Positions 52,985-61,495 are shown, counted from the stretch's first letter. The stretch: 64,000 bases of DNA from Aeromicrobium sp. Leaf350 (GCF_916858655.1 NZ_CAKASL010000001.1:806001-870000); one strand, 5' to 3'. Notes: generated from the letters alone by a model not told the origin. Numbers and translations are program-made.

Positions 52985-54057
52985 TGACCACGACGCTTCA
53001 GAAGACGCCTGAGCCCTTCGACCTCAAGAGCGAGCTGCAGGAGCACCAGCTGCCCCTGTGGGTCCCGAAGGCCATCGTCGCCGGCGCCGCCGTGGTCGGC
53101 GTGCTGCTGGCCGTCAGCGGTGCCGTCTCGATCGCGCAGGCCGTGCTGATCGGCTGGGCCCTCACCTGGGCGCTGCCCATCGCCTCCCGCGTGGTCGAGG
53201 GTGGCCGCAAGGCCAGCGACCGCACCGTGACGCTGCTGGTTTCCAGCGCGTTCGGCCTGGCACTGATCCCGCTGGGCTCGATCCTGTGGCTGGTCATCAG
53301 CCGCGGCGGACCGCAGCTCAGCGCCGAGTTCTTCACCTACTCGATGCGCAACGTCGTCGGCGAGGGCGGCGGCATCTACCACGCGCTGGTCGGCACGCTG
53401 CTCATCACGGCGGCCGCCACGATCATCTCGGTGCCGATCGGCCTGTTCACGGCGATCTACCTCGTCGAGTACGGCGACGGCAACCGGCTCTCGCGCTCCA
53501 TCACCTTCCTGGTCGACGTCATGACGGGCATCCCGTCGATCGTCGCCGGCCTCTTCGCCTACGCGCTCTTCGTGATCTTCTTCGGCGAGGGCATCCGACT
53601 GGGCATCGGCGGCGCGGTCGCGCTGGCGGTGCTCATGGTGCCGATCGTCGTGCGGGCGTGCGAGGAGATGCTGAAGCTCGTGCCCAACGAGCTCCGCGAG
53701 GCTGCCTTCGCGCTCGGCGTGCCGAAGTGGCGCACCGTCGTCAAGGTCGTGCTCCCGACGGCGATCTCGGGCATCGTGACAGGTGTGACCCTCGCGATCG
53801 CCCGTGTCATCGGCGAGACCGCGCCGCTGCTGATCATCGCGGGCCTGACCGACTCGGTGAACTTCAACCTGTTCTCCGAGCGCATGACGACGCTGCCGGT
53901 GTTCACGTACTTCTCGGTGAAGTTCCCCGGCGTCCCGCCGGAGGCCAGCATCGACCGGGGCTGGGGCGCCGCCCTGGTGCTCATCATCATCGTGATGCTG
54001 CTGAACCTCGTCGCCCGCGCCGTGAGCTACTTCTTCTCCCCCAAGGGCGAGCGATGA
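52984..54057 (+). CDS. pstA: Phosphate ABC permease PstA
   Basis: 357 residues; longer than the E. coli protein because of an N-terminal extension with two extra helices ([33 protein letters not shown]). The core has [54 protein letters not shown] and [32 protein letters not shown], the PstB-contact loop. ATG 52984 shares its A with the pstC stop. Confidence 0.95.
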   Translation: MTTTLQKTPEPFDLKSELQEHQLPLWVPKAIVAGAAVVGVLLAVSGAVSIAQAVLIGWALTWALPIASRVVEGGRKASDRTVTLLVSSAFGLALIPLGSILWLVISRGGPQLSAEFFTYSMRNVVGEGGGIYHALVGTLLITAAATIISVPIGLFTAIYLVEYGDGNRLSRSITFLVDVMTGIPSIVAGLFAYALFVIFFGEGIRLGIGGAVALAVLMVPIVVRACEEMLKLVPNELREAAFALGVPKWRTVVKVVLPTAISGIVTGVTLAIARVIGETAPLLIIAGLTDSVNFNLFSERMTTLPVFTYFSVKFPGVPPEASIDRGWGAALVLIIIVMLLNLVARAVSYFFSPKGER

Positions 54058-54119
54058 GTCGCCCGCACCTCGTCTCCTCCCCCGACCTGACCGACCGCGC
54101 CGCGCGGCTCGGGCTCTGA
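54054..54119 (+). CDS. Possible 21-residue microprotein between pstA and pstB
   Basis: ATG 54054 overlaps the pstA stop (ATGA) and runs to TGA 54119, giving 21 residues that start [12 protein letters not shown]. The pstB ribosome binding site (AAAGGAAAACCG) begins right after this stop. It may be translated by coupling and keep ribosomes moving to pstB, or simply be chance. No similarity is recognised. Confidence 0.35.
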   Translation: MSRPHLVSSPDLTDRAARLGL

Positions 54120-54130
54120 AAGGAAAACCG

Positions 54131-54910
54131 ATGGCCAAGAGCATCGACGTCTCGGACCTGAACATCTACTACGGGGACTTCCTCGCCGTCGAGGGCGTCA
54201 ACATCACGATCCCCCAGAAGTCCGTCACGGCCTTCATCGGCCCGTCGGGCTGCGGCAAGTCGACCTTCCTGCGCTCGCTGAACCGCATGCACGAAGTCAT
54301 CAAGGGCGCCCACGTCGACGGCAAGGTGCTCGTCGACGGCAACGACCTCTACGGCGCCGACATGGACCCGGTCAACGTCCGCCGCATGATCGGCATGGTC
54401 TTCCAGCGCCCGAACCCCTTCCCGACGATGAGCATCTACGACAACGTGCTCGCCGGGCAGAAGCTCAACAGCAAGAAGATGAAGAAGTCCGAGGCCGACA
54501 CCACGGTCGAGCGGGCGCTGCGCCAGGCCGGCCTGTGGGCCGAGGTCAAGGACCGTCTGGACCGTCCCGGCTCGGGCCTCTCGGGTGGTCAGCAGCAGCG
54601 TCTGTGCATCGCTCGCGCGGTGGCGGTGCAGCCCGAGATCCTGCTGATGGACGAGCCCTGCTCGGCCCTCGACCCGATCTCGACGAGCGTCATCGAGGAC
54701 CTGATCCACGAGCTCAAGACCGAGTACACGATCGTCATCGTGACCCACAACATGCAGCAGGCCGCCCGCGTCAGCGACGACACGGCGTTCTTCAACCTCG
54801 CGGGCGTGGGTCAGCCCGGCAAGCTGGTCGAGTCGGGTCGCACGGAGAAGATCTTCTCCAACCCCGACAACCCCGCCACCGAGGCCTACATCCAGGGCCG
54901 GTTCGGCTGA
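54131..54910 (+). CDS. pstB: Phosphate ABC transporter ATPase PstB
   Basis: 259 residues. Walker [11 protein letters not shown]-loop [18 protein letters not shown], signature [14 protein letters not shown], Walker [13 protein letters not shown] and the switch His in VTHNMQQA. It powers phosphate uptake. ATG 54131 follows AAAGGAAAACCG. No phoU gene follows it here; the only PhoU-like gene nearby belongs to the pit operon. Confidence 0.96.
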   Translation: MAKSIDVSDLNIYYGDFLAVEGVNITIPQKSVTAFIGPSGCGKSTFLRSLNRMHEVIKGAHVDGKVLVDGNDLYGADMDPVNVRRMIGMVFQRPNPFPTMSIYDNVLAGQKLNSKKMKKSEADTTVERALRQAGLWAEVKDRLDRPGSGLSGGQQQRLCIARAVAVQPEILLMDEPCSALDPISTSVIEDLIHELKTEYTIVIVTHNMQQAARVSDDTAFFNLAGVGQPGKLVESGRTEKIFSNPDNPATEAYIQGRFG

Positions 54911-54931
54911 GCCGAGCTCCCGCACGCACGA

Positions 54932-54963
54932 CGAAGGCTCCCTGCGCCAGCAGGGGGCCTTCG
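54932..54963. terminator. Terminator of the pst operon
   Basis: A 14-bp stem, CGAAGGCTCCCTGC with GCAGGGGGCCTTCG, with one T-G pair and the loop GCCA, 21 bp after pstB. Confidence 0.8.
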
Positions 54964-54990
54964 CAGTTCCCACCCCTGCCCCCGCCGGGC

Positions 54991-55043
54991 GGCGGTGAGC
55001 CAGCAACCTTCTGGACCCGCTGAGCGGTTGGCTGCTCACCGCC
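54991..55043. repeat. Palindromic repeat, site D (variant)
   Basis: GGCGGTGAGCCAGCAACC (54991-55008) pairs with its inverted copy (55026-55043) at 15 of 18 positions. The outer GGCGGTGAG/CTCACCGCC is shared with sites A-C, but the GACGTGTCC core is missing. It lies between the convergent pst and pit operons. Confidence 0.6.
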
Positions 55044-55107
55044 CCCGCCCCGCCGACTCGTCCGTGCCCGCTTGTCGGGTCCGTCGGGAGCGTTGACCTG
55101 CCGAGAA

Positions 55108-56130
55108 CTACGGCAGGAAGGTGCGGACGACGAAGTAGGTCAGGGCCGACACAGAGGCGGCCGCGGGGATCGTCACGACCCACGCGACCACGATGCCGCG
55201 GGCCACGCCCCAGCGCACCGCGCTGATGCGCTTGGTGGCCCCGGCGCCCATGATCGCCGAGGTGATCGTGTGGGTCGTCGAGACGGGCGCGTGCAGGCCG
55301 ATCGCCATGACGTAGAGCACGGTGGCCGCGACGCTCTCGGAGGCGAACCCGCGGGGCGGGTCGAGGTCGATGATGCGGCGCCCCAGGGTGCGCATGATGC
55401 GCCAACCGCCCGAGTAGGTGCCGGCCGCGATCGCCGAGGCCGCAGCGATGATGACCCAGAGCGGCACCCCGTCGCCGTCGGAGTAGCCACCGGCCACCAG
55501 GGCCAGCACGATGACGCCCATCGTCTTCTGGGCGTCCTGCAGGCCGTGTCCGAGGGACATGCCGGCGGCCGAGACCGTCTGGGCGTGACGGAACCCGCGG
55601 GTGACCTTGTGCGGGTTCGCCTTGCGGAAGCCCCACATGATCCCGGTCATCACGATGAACGCGCCGGCGAAGCCCAGCAGGGGTGAGAGCACCATCGGGA
55701 TGGCGACCTTCTCGACCAGCAGGTCCCACGAGACGGTCGTGGCCGAGGCGATGCCCGCGCCGACGATGCCGCCGATGAGGGCGTGCGAGGACGACGACGG
55801 GATGCCGAAGTACCAGGTGATGAGGTTCCAGGTGATCGCGCCGATGAGGGCCGCGAGGACGATCGTCAGGGCGTGGGCCCGGTCGGAGTCGGACACACTG
55901 GTGACGCCGTCGATGTCGATGAGCTCCTGGATGGTCTCGGCGACCTTCACGCCCAGGAGGGCGCCCACGAAGTTCAGGATCGCCGCCATCGCGAGGGCGA
56001 CACGCGGTGTCAGCGCGCGCGTGGAGACGGAGGTGGCGATCGCGTTGGCGGCGTCGTGGAAGCCGTTGGTGTAGTCGAACACCAGGGCGATGACCACGAC
56101 GGCGATGACCATCGCCAGGACGAGGTCCAC
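55108..56130 (-). CDS. pit: Low-affinity inorganic phosphate transporter Pit
   Basis: 340 residues from GTG 56130. The two Pit signature repeats are present: FDYTNGFHDAANAIATSVSTRALTPRVAL and SLGHGLQDAQKTMGVIVLAL, plus PSSSSHALIGGIVGAG and HAPVSTTHTITSAIMGAG. It imports metal-phosphate with protons. It begins 2 bp after the DUF47 stop, and the operon has its own PHO box. Confidence 0.95.
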   Translation of the reverse strand: MDLVLAMVIAVVVIALVFDYTNGFHDAANAIATSVSTRALTPRVALAMAAILNFVGALLGVKVAETIQELIDIDGVTSVSDSDRAHALTIVLAALIGAITWNLITWYFGIPSSSSHALIGGIVGAGIASATTVSWDLLVEKVAIPMVLSPLLGFAGAFIVMTGIMWGFRKANPHKVTRGFRHAQTVSAAGMSLGHGLQDAQKTMGVIVLALVAGGYSDGDGVPLWVIIAAASAIAAGTYSGGWRIMRTLGRRIIDLDPPRGFASESVAATVLYVMAIGLHAPVSTTHTITSAIMGAGATKRISAVRWGVARGIVVAWVVTIPAAASVSALTYFVVRTFLP

Positions 56131-56132
56131 CC

Positions 56133-56750
56133 TCAGGACTCCTTGACGGCGATCTGCTCGACGATGTTGGCCACCGTCTCCAGGGCGTCGATCGCCTGCT
56201 CGACGGACTCCACGACGTCCTTCATCTTCAGGACCTGCATCGCCTTGTACGAGCCGCCGAAGAGGTGGGCCAGGATCCGGCGGTGGTTGCGGTCGCCCTC
56301 GTTCTCGAGCCGGTTGATCTCGATCCAGTACTCGTCGAGGTCCTTCATGGTGCGCAGGCGTGGCATCGAGTCGGCGGTGAGCCGCGAGGCGCGCTGCAGG
56401 ACGTCGAGCTGGTCGGCGAAGTGCGGCGGGAACTCGGTGACGTCGTAGAGGACGATCGAGTCGACCGCCTCCTCCATGAAGTCCATGACGTCGTCCAGGG
56501 CGCTGGCGAGGGAGTAGATGTCCTCGCGGTCGAAGGGCGTGACGAACGTGCTGTTCACGAGGCGGACGATGCGGTGGGTCGTCTCGTCGGCCTGGTGCTC
56601 GGCGTCGCGCATGCTGTTCGACAGCGCCTCGCGATCGACGCCGTCGGCGAGGATGCTCGCCAACAGGTCGGAGCCGGCCACGAGGTGGCTGGCGGATTCG
56701 GAGAAGAGATCGTAGAAGGTCGTCTCCACCGGTCGGATGCGGAAGCGCAC
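56133..56750 (-). CDS. DUF47 PhoU-like partner of Pit
   Basis: 205 residues, entirely helical, with PhoU-type metal-binding motifs (DAEHQADETTHRI; EDIYSLASALDDVMDFMEEAVD; NRLENEGDRNHRR). DUF47 proteins are encoded just before pit and are thought to regulate it. GTG 56750 follows CAGGAGCAAGGC. Confidence 0.92.
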   Translation of the reverse strand: MRFRIRPVETTFYDLFSESASHLVAGSDLLASILADGVDREALSNSMRDAEHQADETTHRIVRLVNSTFVTPFDREDIYSLASALDDVMDFMEEAVDSIVLYDVTEFPPHFADQLDVLQRASRLTADSMPRLRTMKDLDEYWIEINRLENEGDRNHRRILAHLFGGSYKAMQVLKMKDVVESVEQAIDALETVANIVEQIAVKES

Positions 56751-56785
56751 GCCTTGCTCCTGTCAACGGTCAGTTGGCCGTGACC

Positions 56786-56816
56786 ATGCTAGGGGTTCAC
56801 CGGCTGGTCACCAACG
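56786..56816 (-). promoter_or_regulatory. PHO box and -10 of the DUF47-pit operon
   Basis: Two 11-bp units, GTTCACCGGCT (56795-56805) and GGTCACCAACG (56806-56816), lie next to TAGCAT (minus strand, 56791-56786). A third, weaker TGACC unit follows. The layout fits PhoP control of this operon. Confidence 0.65.
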
Positions 56817-56836
56817 TGACCGCGTGAGTTGGCCCG

Positions 56837-57010
56837 TCAGCCCTCGTCCGCGGGGTGGTCGGCGTCGTCGCCGAGGCCCAGGATCTGGTCGACCTGGTCC
56901 TGCGAGAGGGGCTCGTCCGCGTCGGTGGCCGCGATCATGAGCTTGCTCGTCAGCTCGATCTCATCGAGCGCCGTGTCGTCACGCAGGCGCTCGTCCAGCG
57001 GCTCCGTCAT
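56837..57010 (-). CDS. 57-residue acidic protein
   Basis: ATG 57010 after GGGAGGAC, a very strong ribosome binding site, to TGA 56837. The sequence (starting MTEPLDERLRDDTALDEIEL, with LSQDQVDQILGLG near the end) is acidic and helical. It is below the size limit of many gene callers. The codon use supports a real gene. No function known. Confidence 0.75.
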   Translation of the reverse strand: MTEPLDERLRDDTALDEIELTSKLMIAATDADEPLSQDQVDQILGLGDDADHPADEG

Positions 57011-57130
57011 GTCCTCCCTACCTTCTCCCCCGAGAGGATCAGAGTAACGCTGCGCCCCGCACCACGCGGACCAATCCAGTGACCGGACGGAGGACCCGGG
57101 AGGTTCGGTGGTGGTAGCCCGCCGAACTTG

Positions 57131-57162
57131 ACTTACTTGACCTTCCGGTTGGTAAAGTAAGT
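57131..57162. promoter_or_regulatory. TetR operator over the SMR-operon promoter
   Basis: A 32-bp palindrome in which 13 of 16 pairs match; the outer arms are ACTTACTT and AAGTAAGT around CCGG. It ends 3 bp before the ATG and covers TTGACT (57128) and TAAAGT (57153). Confidence 0.75.
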
Positions 57163-57165
57163 ACC

Positions 57166-57720
57166 ATGCCCGAACCTGCTCACCGCCCTTCGCAGCGGCC
57201 CGCCCTGCTGGACGCGGCGCTCGGCGTCGTGCGCGACGGCGAGTCCCTCTCGCTCGAGTCGGCTGCCCGCGCCGCCGGCGTCACCAAGCCCGGTCTCATG
57301 TACCACTTCGCCACGAAGGAGGCGCTCGTCGCCGCCCTCGTCGACCACGTGCTCGACCGCCACGAGACGACCCTCGCCGAGCTGCTCCCCCAGGGTCCGG
57401 CCGCGGCCGAGGCCTCCGACCGGATCGCCGCCTACGCCCGCTGGGCCCTGTCCTTCGAGCACGACGCGGCCGACCTCGTCCTCTTCAGCGACCCGCGCCT
57501 GCGCGAGCAGATGGCCGAGCGCTGGGCCACGCGGTTCGCACCGTGGGTGCACGTGCCCAGCGACCTCCCCGCCGAGGAGCGTGCTCGACTGCAGGCCGTC
57601 CGCCTGATGGCCGACGGCTCGTGGTTCGCCGACGCGACCTCGACCCTCCCGGTGCCCCCGGAGGACCGCGAGGCCCTGCTCGCGACCGCCCTCGACCTGA
57701 TCGGACGGAACCCGTCGTGA
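57166..57720 (+). CDS. TetR-family repressor of the SMR pair
   Basis: 184 residues. The helix-turn-helix is ALLDAALGVVRDGESLSLESAARAAGVTKPGLMYHFATKEALVAALVDHVLDR. The C-terminal domain is QacR/TetR_C-like. It overlaps the first SMR gene by 4 bp (GTGA) and has a palindrome directly upstream, so it is autoregulated with the pump genes. Confidence 0.9.
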   Translation: MPEPAHRPSQRPALLDAALGVVRDGESLSLESAARAAGVTKPGLMYHFATKEALVAALVDHVLDRHETTLAELLPQGPAAAEASDRIAAYARWALSFEHDAADLVLFSDPRLREQMAERWATRFAPWVHVPSDLPAEERARLQAVRLMADGSWFADATSTLPVPPEDREALLATALDLIGRNPS

Positions 57721-58085
57721 AGAAGTGGCTCCTGCTCGCCGGCGCCATCGGCAGCGAGGTGACGGCCTCGCTGTCCCTGAAGGGCGCGCTCGACCGACCG
57801 GCGCTCTACGTCGTCGTTGCGGTCGGGTTCGTCGCCGCCTTCACGTTCCTGTTCGCCGCCCTCGGGCAGGGCATGCCGCTGGGCGCGGCCTACGGCATCT
57901 GGGCGGCGTGCGGCGTCGCCCTGACGGCGATGCTGTCCGCCGCCATCTATGACGAGCCGCTCACGCCCCTGATGGGGCTTGGCATCGTCGTCATCATCGG
58001 CGGCGTGCTGCTGGTCGAGCTCGGGTCCCAGGCGGCGCGCTCCCGGACCGCCGCGCCCGACGTGAACCAGGGAGGCGACCGCTGA
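57717..58085 (+). CDS. SMR multidrug efflux subunit 1
   Basis: 122 residues, four helices, with the essential Glu14 in AIGSEVTASLSLKGAL and the GAAYGIWAACGVALTAMLSAAIYDEPLTPLMGLGIVVIIGGVLLVEL block. It has a longer hydrophilic tail than its partner. The two adjacent subunits (EbrAB/YkkCD-type pair) should form a heterodimer that exports cations or guanidinium-like compounds. Confidence 0.92.
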   Translation: MKKWLLLAGAIGSEVTASLSLKGALDRPALYVVVAVGFVAAFTFLFAALGQGMPLGAAYGIWAACGVALTAMLSAAIYDEPLTPLMGLGIVVIIGGVLLVELGSQAARSRTAAPDVNQGGDR

Positions 58086-58405
58086 TGGAGTGGGTCTACC
58101 TCGTGGTCGCGATCCTCACCGAGGTCGCCGCCACCCTGTCGCTCCGCATGGCGAGCACGGGTTCGCGGGCGTGGTTCGGCGTGGTCGGCGTCGGGTACCT
58201 CGCGGCCTTCACGGCGCTCAGCCTCAGCCTGTCCGAGGGCATGAACCTCGGCGTCGCCTACGGCATCTGGGCCGCCAGCGGCGTCGCCCTGACGGCGGTC
58301 CTGTCGCGGATCCTGTTCCAGGAGGCGCTGACCTGGGTCATGAGCCTGGGCATCGTGCTGATCGCCACCGGCGTGCTGCTGGTGGAGCTCGGAGCCACGC
58401 ACTGA
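58085..58405 (+). CDS. SMR multidrug efflux subunit 2
   Basis: 106 residues, the usual SMR length. The essential glutamate is in AILTEVAATLSLRMA, followed by GVAYGIWAASGVALTAVLSRILFQEALTWVMSLGIVLIATGVLLVEL. The start shares its A with the stop of subunit 1 (TGATG). Confidence 0.92.
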   Translation: MEWVYLVVAILTEVAATLSLRMASTGSRAWFGVVGVGYLAAFTALSLSLSEGMNLGVAYGIWAASGVALTAVLSRILFQEALTWVMSLGIVLIATGVLLVELGATH

Positions 58406-58455
58406 CCCGGTACGGCGCGGGGCACCCGCCGACGGTGGCAGACTGAACCCCGCCA

Positions 58456-58531
58456 GGGCCTCTAGCTCAACTGGCAGAGCAGCGGACTTTTAATCCGCGG
58501 GTTGTGGGTTCGAGTCCCACGGGGCCTACCA
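58456..58531 (+). tRNA. tRNA-Lys (anticodon TTT)
   Basis: 76 nt including an encoded CCA. The D-arm is TAGCTCAACTGGCAGAGCA, the anticodon loop CTTTTAA reads TTT, and the T-arm is GTGGGTTCGAGTCCCAC. The acceptor GGGCCTC pairs with GGGGCCT with a terminal G-U pair. Confidence 0.95.
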
Positions 58532-58803
58532 ACGAACGATCAAATGGTTCGCTCGCATTGCAGTCAGAGCGTGCACGGGATCCCTTCACCGGTCGAGCGA
58601 GCGCACTCCGTTGGCCCGCCCCCACCACCCTGGCGGCCTCACCCCGACTGTCACCTATCGCTGCAGCAGTCCCTCCCGCTTCGGATGTGTTGTCCCGGCA
58701 GCCGACCGACGCGATCCGCGATCCACGACAGGCAAGCTGGATGAACCGTCCCGGCCGGTACGGACCCGGCCCATCGTGATCCGGCGGGTGACACGATACG
58801 GAA

Positions 58804-59154
58804 ATGATCGACGCTGGGGCATCGCTGAATCCGCACCTGAGCAACGACGAGCGCACTCTGTTGCTGCGTGGCTTGGGAGAGTGGGGAGGGCTGGCAACAA
58901 TGACCGACAGGATCGCCAGCCTCATTGGTTTCGCCGACGCGGAAAGTTTTCGCTCTGAACGTGACCGCATGTCCGAATCCATTCGCACCGGGTCACCCAT
59001 GTCGCAGACGGATTGGAGGCGGGCGCTCCTCGGCACCGAGATCGCATTCGTGAGCGACGTCTTGGGAGTTGGCGTTGATTGGCCCACCACGACCGGCCTC
59101 GAAGACGTCAACACCATCTCAATCCTGCGGGGCCTCCAGAGAAAACTGATCTGA
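58804..59154 (+). CDS. Hypothetical protein of lower GC content after the tRNA
   Basis: 116 residues, helical and acidic (LNPHLSNDERTLLLRGLGEWGGLATMTDRIASLIGF; WRRALLGTEIAFVSDVLGVGVDW). GC content is visibly lower than in the neighbours, which fits acquired DNA beside a tRNA. The family is unknown. Confidence 0.5.
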   Translation: MIDAGASLNPHLSNDERTLLLRGLGEWGGLATMTDRIASLIGFADAESFRSERDRMSESIRTGSPMSQTDWRRALLGTEIAFVSDVLGVGVDWPTTTGLEDVNTISILRGLQRKLI

Positions 59155-59519
59155 CCTCGGGGACCGTCACTTGCAAGCGACCCTCCTCGCGGGTCCGCTC
59201 ACGCCCAAGCCGCCAGGAGCCTGACCCGCGGCCCATCAAGCAGGATCGTCCGTGCGTCCGGCATCCTGAGCGGACGTTCCTACCAGTCGCGACACACCCG
59301 TCGCACTACTCGGGCCGCGGGTGCTCACCCGAATCGAATGAGCGCTGCAGTTGCAGCCAGAACGCGGGGTTCGTGGGAAGCGACGCGCATCTCTGTGGGA
59401 AGCCGACTCGAGCAGCCCAATTCAGCCCTTGCTATCCGAGGAAGGATCGAGTCTCGCAACTACCCCACCGCCGACGGTGCGCGTTCCCCCTGACAGCCGA
59501 GGCGCCCCCGGCGCCGTGA
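59155..59519. other. Gap without a supported gene
   Basis: 365 bp between the hypothetical gene and the HTH protein. Open frames here lack ribosome binding sites and normal codon use. I see no hairpin or repeat, and no copy of the tRNA 3' end. Confidence 0.6.
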
Positions 59520-60371
59520 TCACCACTCCCAGCGGGCACCGAGCGATCCGGGACCGAAGTCCGTCTGGCGGTAGTGGAGTCCGGTCGCACCGTCGAGCGA
59601 CACGGGCCAGGCGTGCTGCAGGCCGTCCTCGTCGAACCAGACCCAGGCCCTCGCCGGCAGGCAGTCGGGGTGGAACCTGACCCAGATTATGGCCTCCTCG
59701 AGTCGCTGCTCGGCCACGAGCCCGTACTCGGTCTCCAGGTCGGGCCGACCGTCGACGACCGCCTCGCACTCGGTGACGACCGCCTCGCCCTCGCTCAGCG
59801 GACGCTCGAACGTGATCGTCGTTCCGATGATCCCGTTGCCGAGCCGCTCCGCGTTCTGGACCGAGCAGCCGCTGACGGCGCGCAGCACCACGTCGTTGTC
59901 CTGGGTGCCCTTGTCGGGCCCGGCGAAGATGGTGACGCCCTCGACGTCGGCCCGACGAGCGACGAAGATCTGCACGAGACGGACGCGCTGGACCTCCCGC
60001 TCCGGTCCCACGTCCACGGTCATCTGGAAGACCACCCGGTCGACGTCGGCCTCACCGACGAGACTCTGCAGCGTCGGCTCGCCCACGAGCTCGTCGAACG
60101 GACGCGGACGCTCCGCGCCGCCGCGGGCGAGCCGGCCGCCCAGGTCGCCCTCCCCCAGATCGAGCACCCGCTCGAGCTCGGGGACGGCCTCGAGCGAGCG
60201 CCGACGTTCGGGCTCACGCAGACCTGCGCGCCAGTACGACAACGACGCCAGCGATATCGGGTGCCCGACGGCGATCAGCCTCTCTCGCACCTGCTGGAGC
60301 GTCATCCGGCGTGCACGGATCGCCTCGTCGAGCACGGTCGCGAAGGTCCCCGTCCCGGTGAGGTCCGTCAT
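59520..60371 (-). CDS. HTH-containing protein of unknown function
   Basis: 283 residues from ATG 60371. The N-terminal 75 residues look like an XRE-type helix-turn-helix (FATVLDEAIRARRMTLQQVRERLIAVGHPISLASLSYWRAGLREPERRRSLEAVPELERVL). The remaining 200 residues form a beta-rich domain with no family I know (VTIFAGPDKGTQDNDVV; VWFDEDGLQHAWPVSLDG). It is divergent from a sigma factor. Confidence 0.75.
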   Translation of the reverse strand: MTDLTGTGTFATVLDEAIRARRMTLQQVRERLIAVGHPISLASLSYWRAGLREPERRRSLEAVPELERVLDLGEGDLGGRLARGGAERPRPFDELVGEPTLQSLVGEADVDRVVFQMTVDVGPEREVQRVRLVQIFVARRADVEGVTIFAGPDKGTQDNDVVLRAVSGCSVQNAERLGNGIIGTTITFERPLSEGEAVVTECEAVVDGRPDLETEYGLVAEQRLEEAIIWVRFHPDCLPARAWVWFDEDGLQHAWPVSLDGATGLHYRQTDFGPGSLGARWEW

Positions 60372-60390
60372 GGGCAGATTCTCTCGCGCT

Positions 60391-60416
60391 TTCACTTGCG
60401 CCGGGCCAGAAGTGAA
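60391..60416. promoter_or_regulatory. Candidate operator between HTH gene and sigma gene
   Basis: Inverted arms TTCACTT (60391-60397) and AAGTGAA (60410-60416), 12 bp apart, in the 97-bp divergent gap. The AT-rich arms stand out from the GC-rich surroundings. Confidence 0.5.
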
Positions 60417-60468
60417 TTCTTCGGTCCTACCGTCCTCGCGACCCATCCATCCGAGCGAGGAGAGCCAC

Positions 60469-61032
60469 ATGGAACCGTGTGCTCGCGCGCCGAGACGCGT
60501 GCTCGCCGCACCGACCGACTCGGTGCTGCTCGAGCGATGCCGCACCGGCGACGGGCAGGCGTGGGACCTGCTGGTCGCGCGCTACGAGCGCCTGGTCTTC
60601 TCCGTCGCGCTCCGCAACGGCACCAGTCGCGAGGATGCCGCCGACGTCACCCAGACGACCTTCGTCGCCCTGATCGACTCGCTGCACCGGCTCGAGGACG
60701 ACACCCGCCTCGCGTCGTGGCTCATGACCGTCGCCCGACGCCAGGCCTGGCGCGCCCGCTCCACGTCGCGCCGCGACCTCCCGCTCGAGACCGCCGCCGA
60801 GGCGACGGGTCAGGATCCCTACGAGCTCTGGGACACCCAGACCGCCGTCCACGACGCCCTGGCAACCCTGGGCGGCACGTGCCGCGAGCTGCTGCTCGCC
60901 CTCTACTTCGACTCCGAGGAGCCGAGCTACGCCGACATCGCCGCCGACATGGGGCGCTCGATCGGCGGGATCGGACCGATGCGCGGCCGCTGCCTCGACC
61001 GGCTCCGCTCGATCATCACGCAGGAGGTCTGA
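60469..61032 (+). CDS. ECF-type sigma-70 factor
   Basis: 187 residues from ATG 60469 after CGAGGAGAGCCAC. Region 2: WDLLVARYERLVFSVALRNGTSREDAADVTQTTFVALIDSLHRLEDDTRLASWLMTVARRQAW. Region 4: LGGTCRELLLALYFDSEEPSYADIAADMGRSIGGIGPMRGRCLDRLRSII. No anti-sigma gene follows, so control may be at transcription or through the divergent HTH protein. Confidence 0.9.
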   Translation: MEPCARAPRRVLAAPTDSVLLERCRTGDGQAWDLLVARYERLVFSVALRNGTSREDAADVTQTTFVALIDSLHRLEDDTRLASWLMTVARRQAWRARSTSRRDLPLETAAEATGQDPYELWDTQTAVHDALATLGGTCRELLLALYFDSEEPSYADIAADMGRSIGGIGPMRGRCLDRLRSIITQEV

Positions 61033-61042
61033 GGCGCGTCGA

Positions 61043-61048
61043 TAGCAT
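61043..61048 (+). promoter_or_regulatory. -10 element (TAGCAT) of a leaderless gene
   Basis: TAGCAT ends 6 nt before GTG 61055. Confidence 0.5.
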
Positions 61049-61054
61049 GGAGCC

Positions 61055-61495
61055 GTGCGCCGGGCCGCGATCTTCGACGTCGACGGCACGCTCTGCGACG
61101 TCAGCTCGGTCCGCCACCACGTGCGGGGTCGCAAGAAGGACTTCAATGCCTTCCACTCCGACGCCCTCGCGTGTCCGCCGCACGTCGAGGTCGCCGACGC
61201 GGCCCGCCGCGCACGGGCCGAGGGGCTGGCCGTGCTGGTGGTCACCGCACGCAAGGAGAGGTGGCGCCACCCGACCGGCTTCTGGCTCGCCCTGCACGAC
61301 ATCCCGTCCGACGAGCTCTACATGCGCGGCGACAAGGACGGCCGCCGCGACGTCGAGGTCAAGCGCGACATCCTGCAGCGCATCCGCCGCCGCTACGAGG
61401 TCGTGGAGGCCTGGGACGACAACCCCGCGATCATCGCGCTGTGGGAGTCGAGAGGCATCCCGGTCCGTGTCGTCGAGGGCTGGGAGCCGGACTAG
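61055..61495 (+). CDS. HAD-superfamily phosphatase (polynucleotide-kinase 3'-phosphatase-like)
   Basis: 146 residues. Motif I DVDGTLCD, motif II VVTARKERWRHPTGFWL, then DELYMRGDKDGRRDVEVKRDIL and the motif IV region AWDDNPAIIALW. This resembles the phosphatase domain of phage and bacterial polynucleotide kinases and related LNS2-like proteins. No kinase domain is present. Leaderless GTG start. Confidence 0.82.
   Translation: MRRAAIFDVDGTLCDVSSVRHHVRGRKKDFNAFHSDALACPPHVEVADAARRARAEGLAVLVVTARKERWRHPTGFWLALHDIPSDELYMRGDKDGRRDVEVKRDILQRIRRRYEVVEAWDDNPAIIALWESRGIPVRVVEGWEPD

Noticed and set aside
58467-59117. Minus-strand frame ending GPVGLEPTTRGLKVRCS
   Set aside because: This end is the antisense translation of the tRNA-Lys gene, a well-known false protein. 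The rest lies opposite the hypothetical gene.
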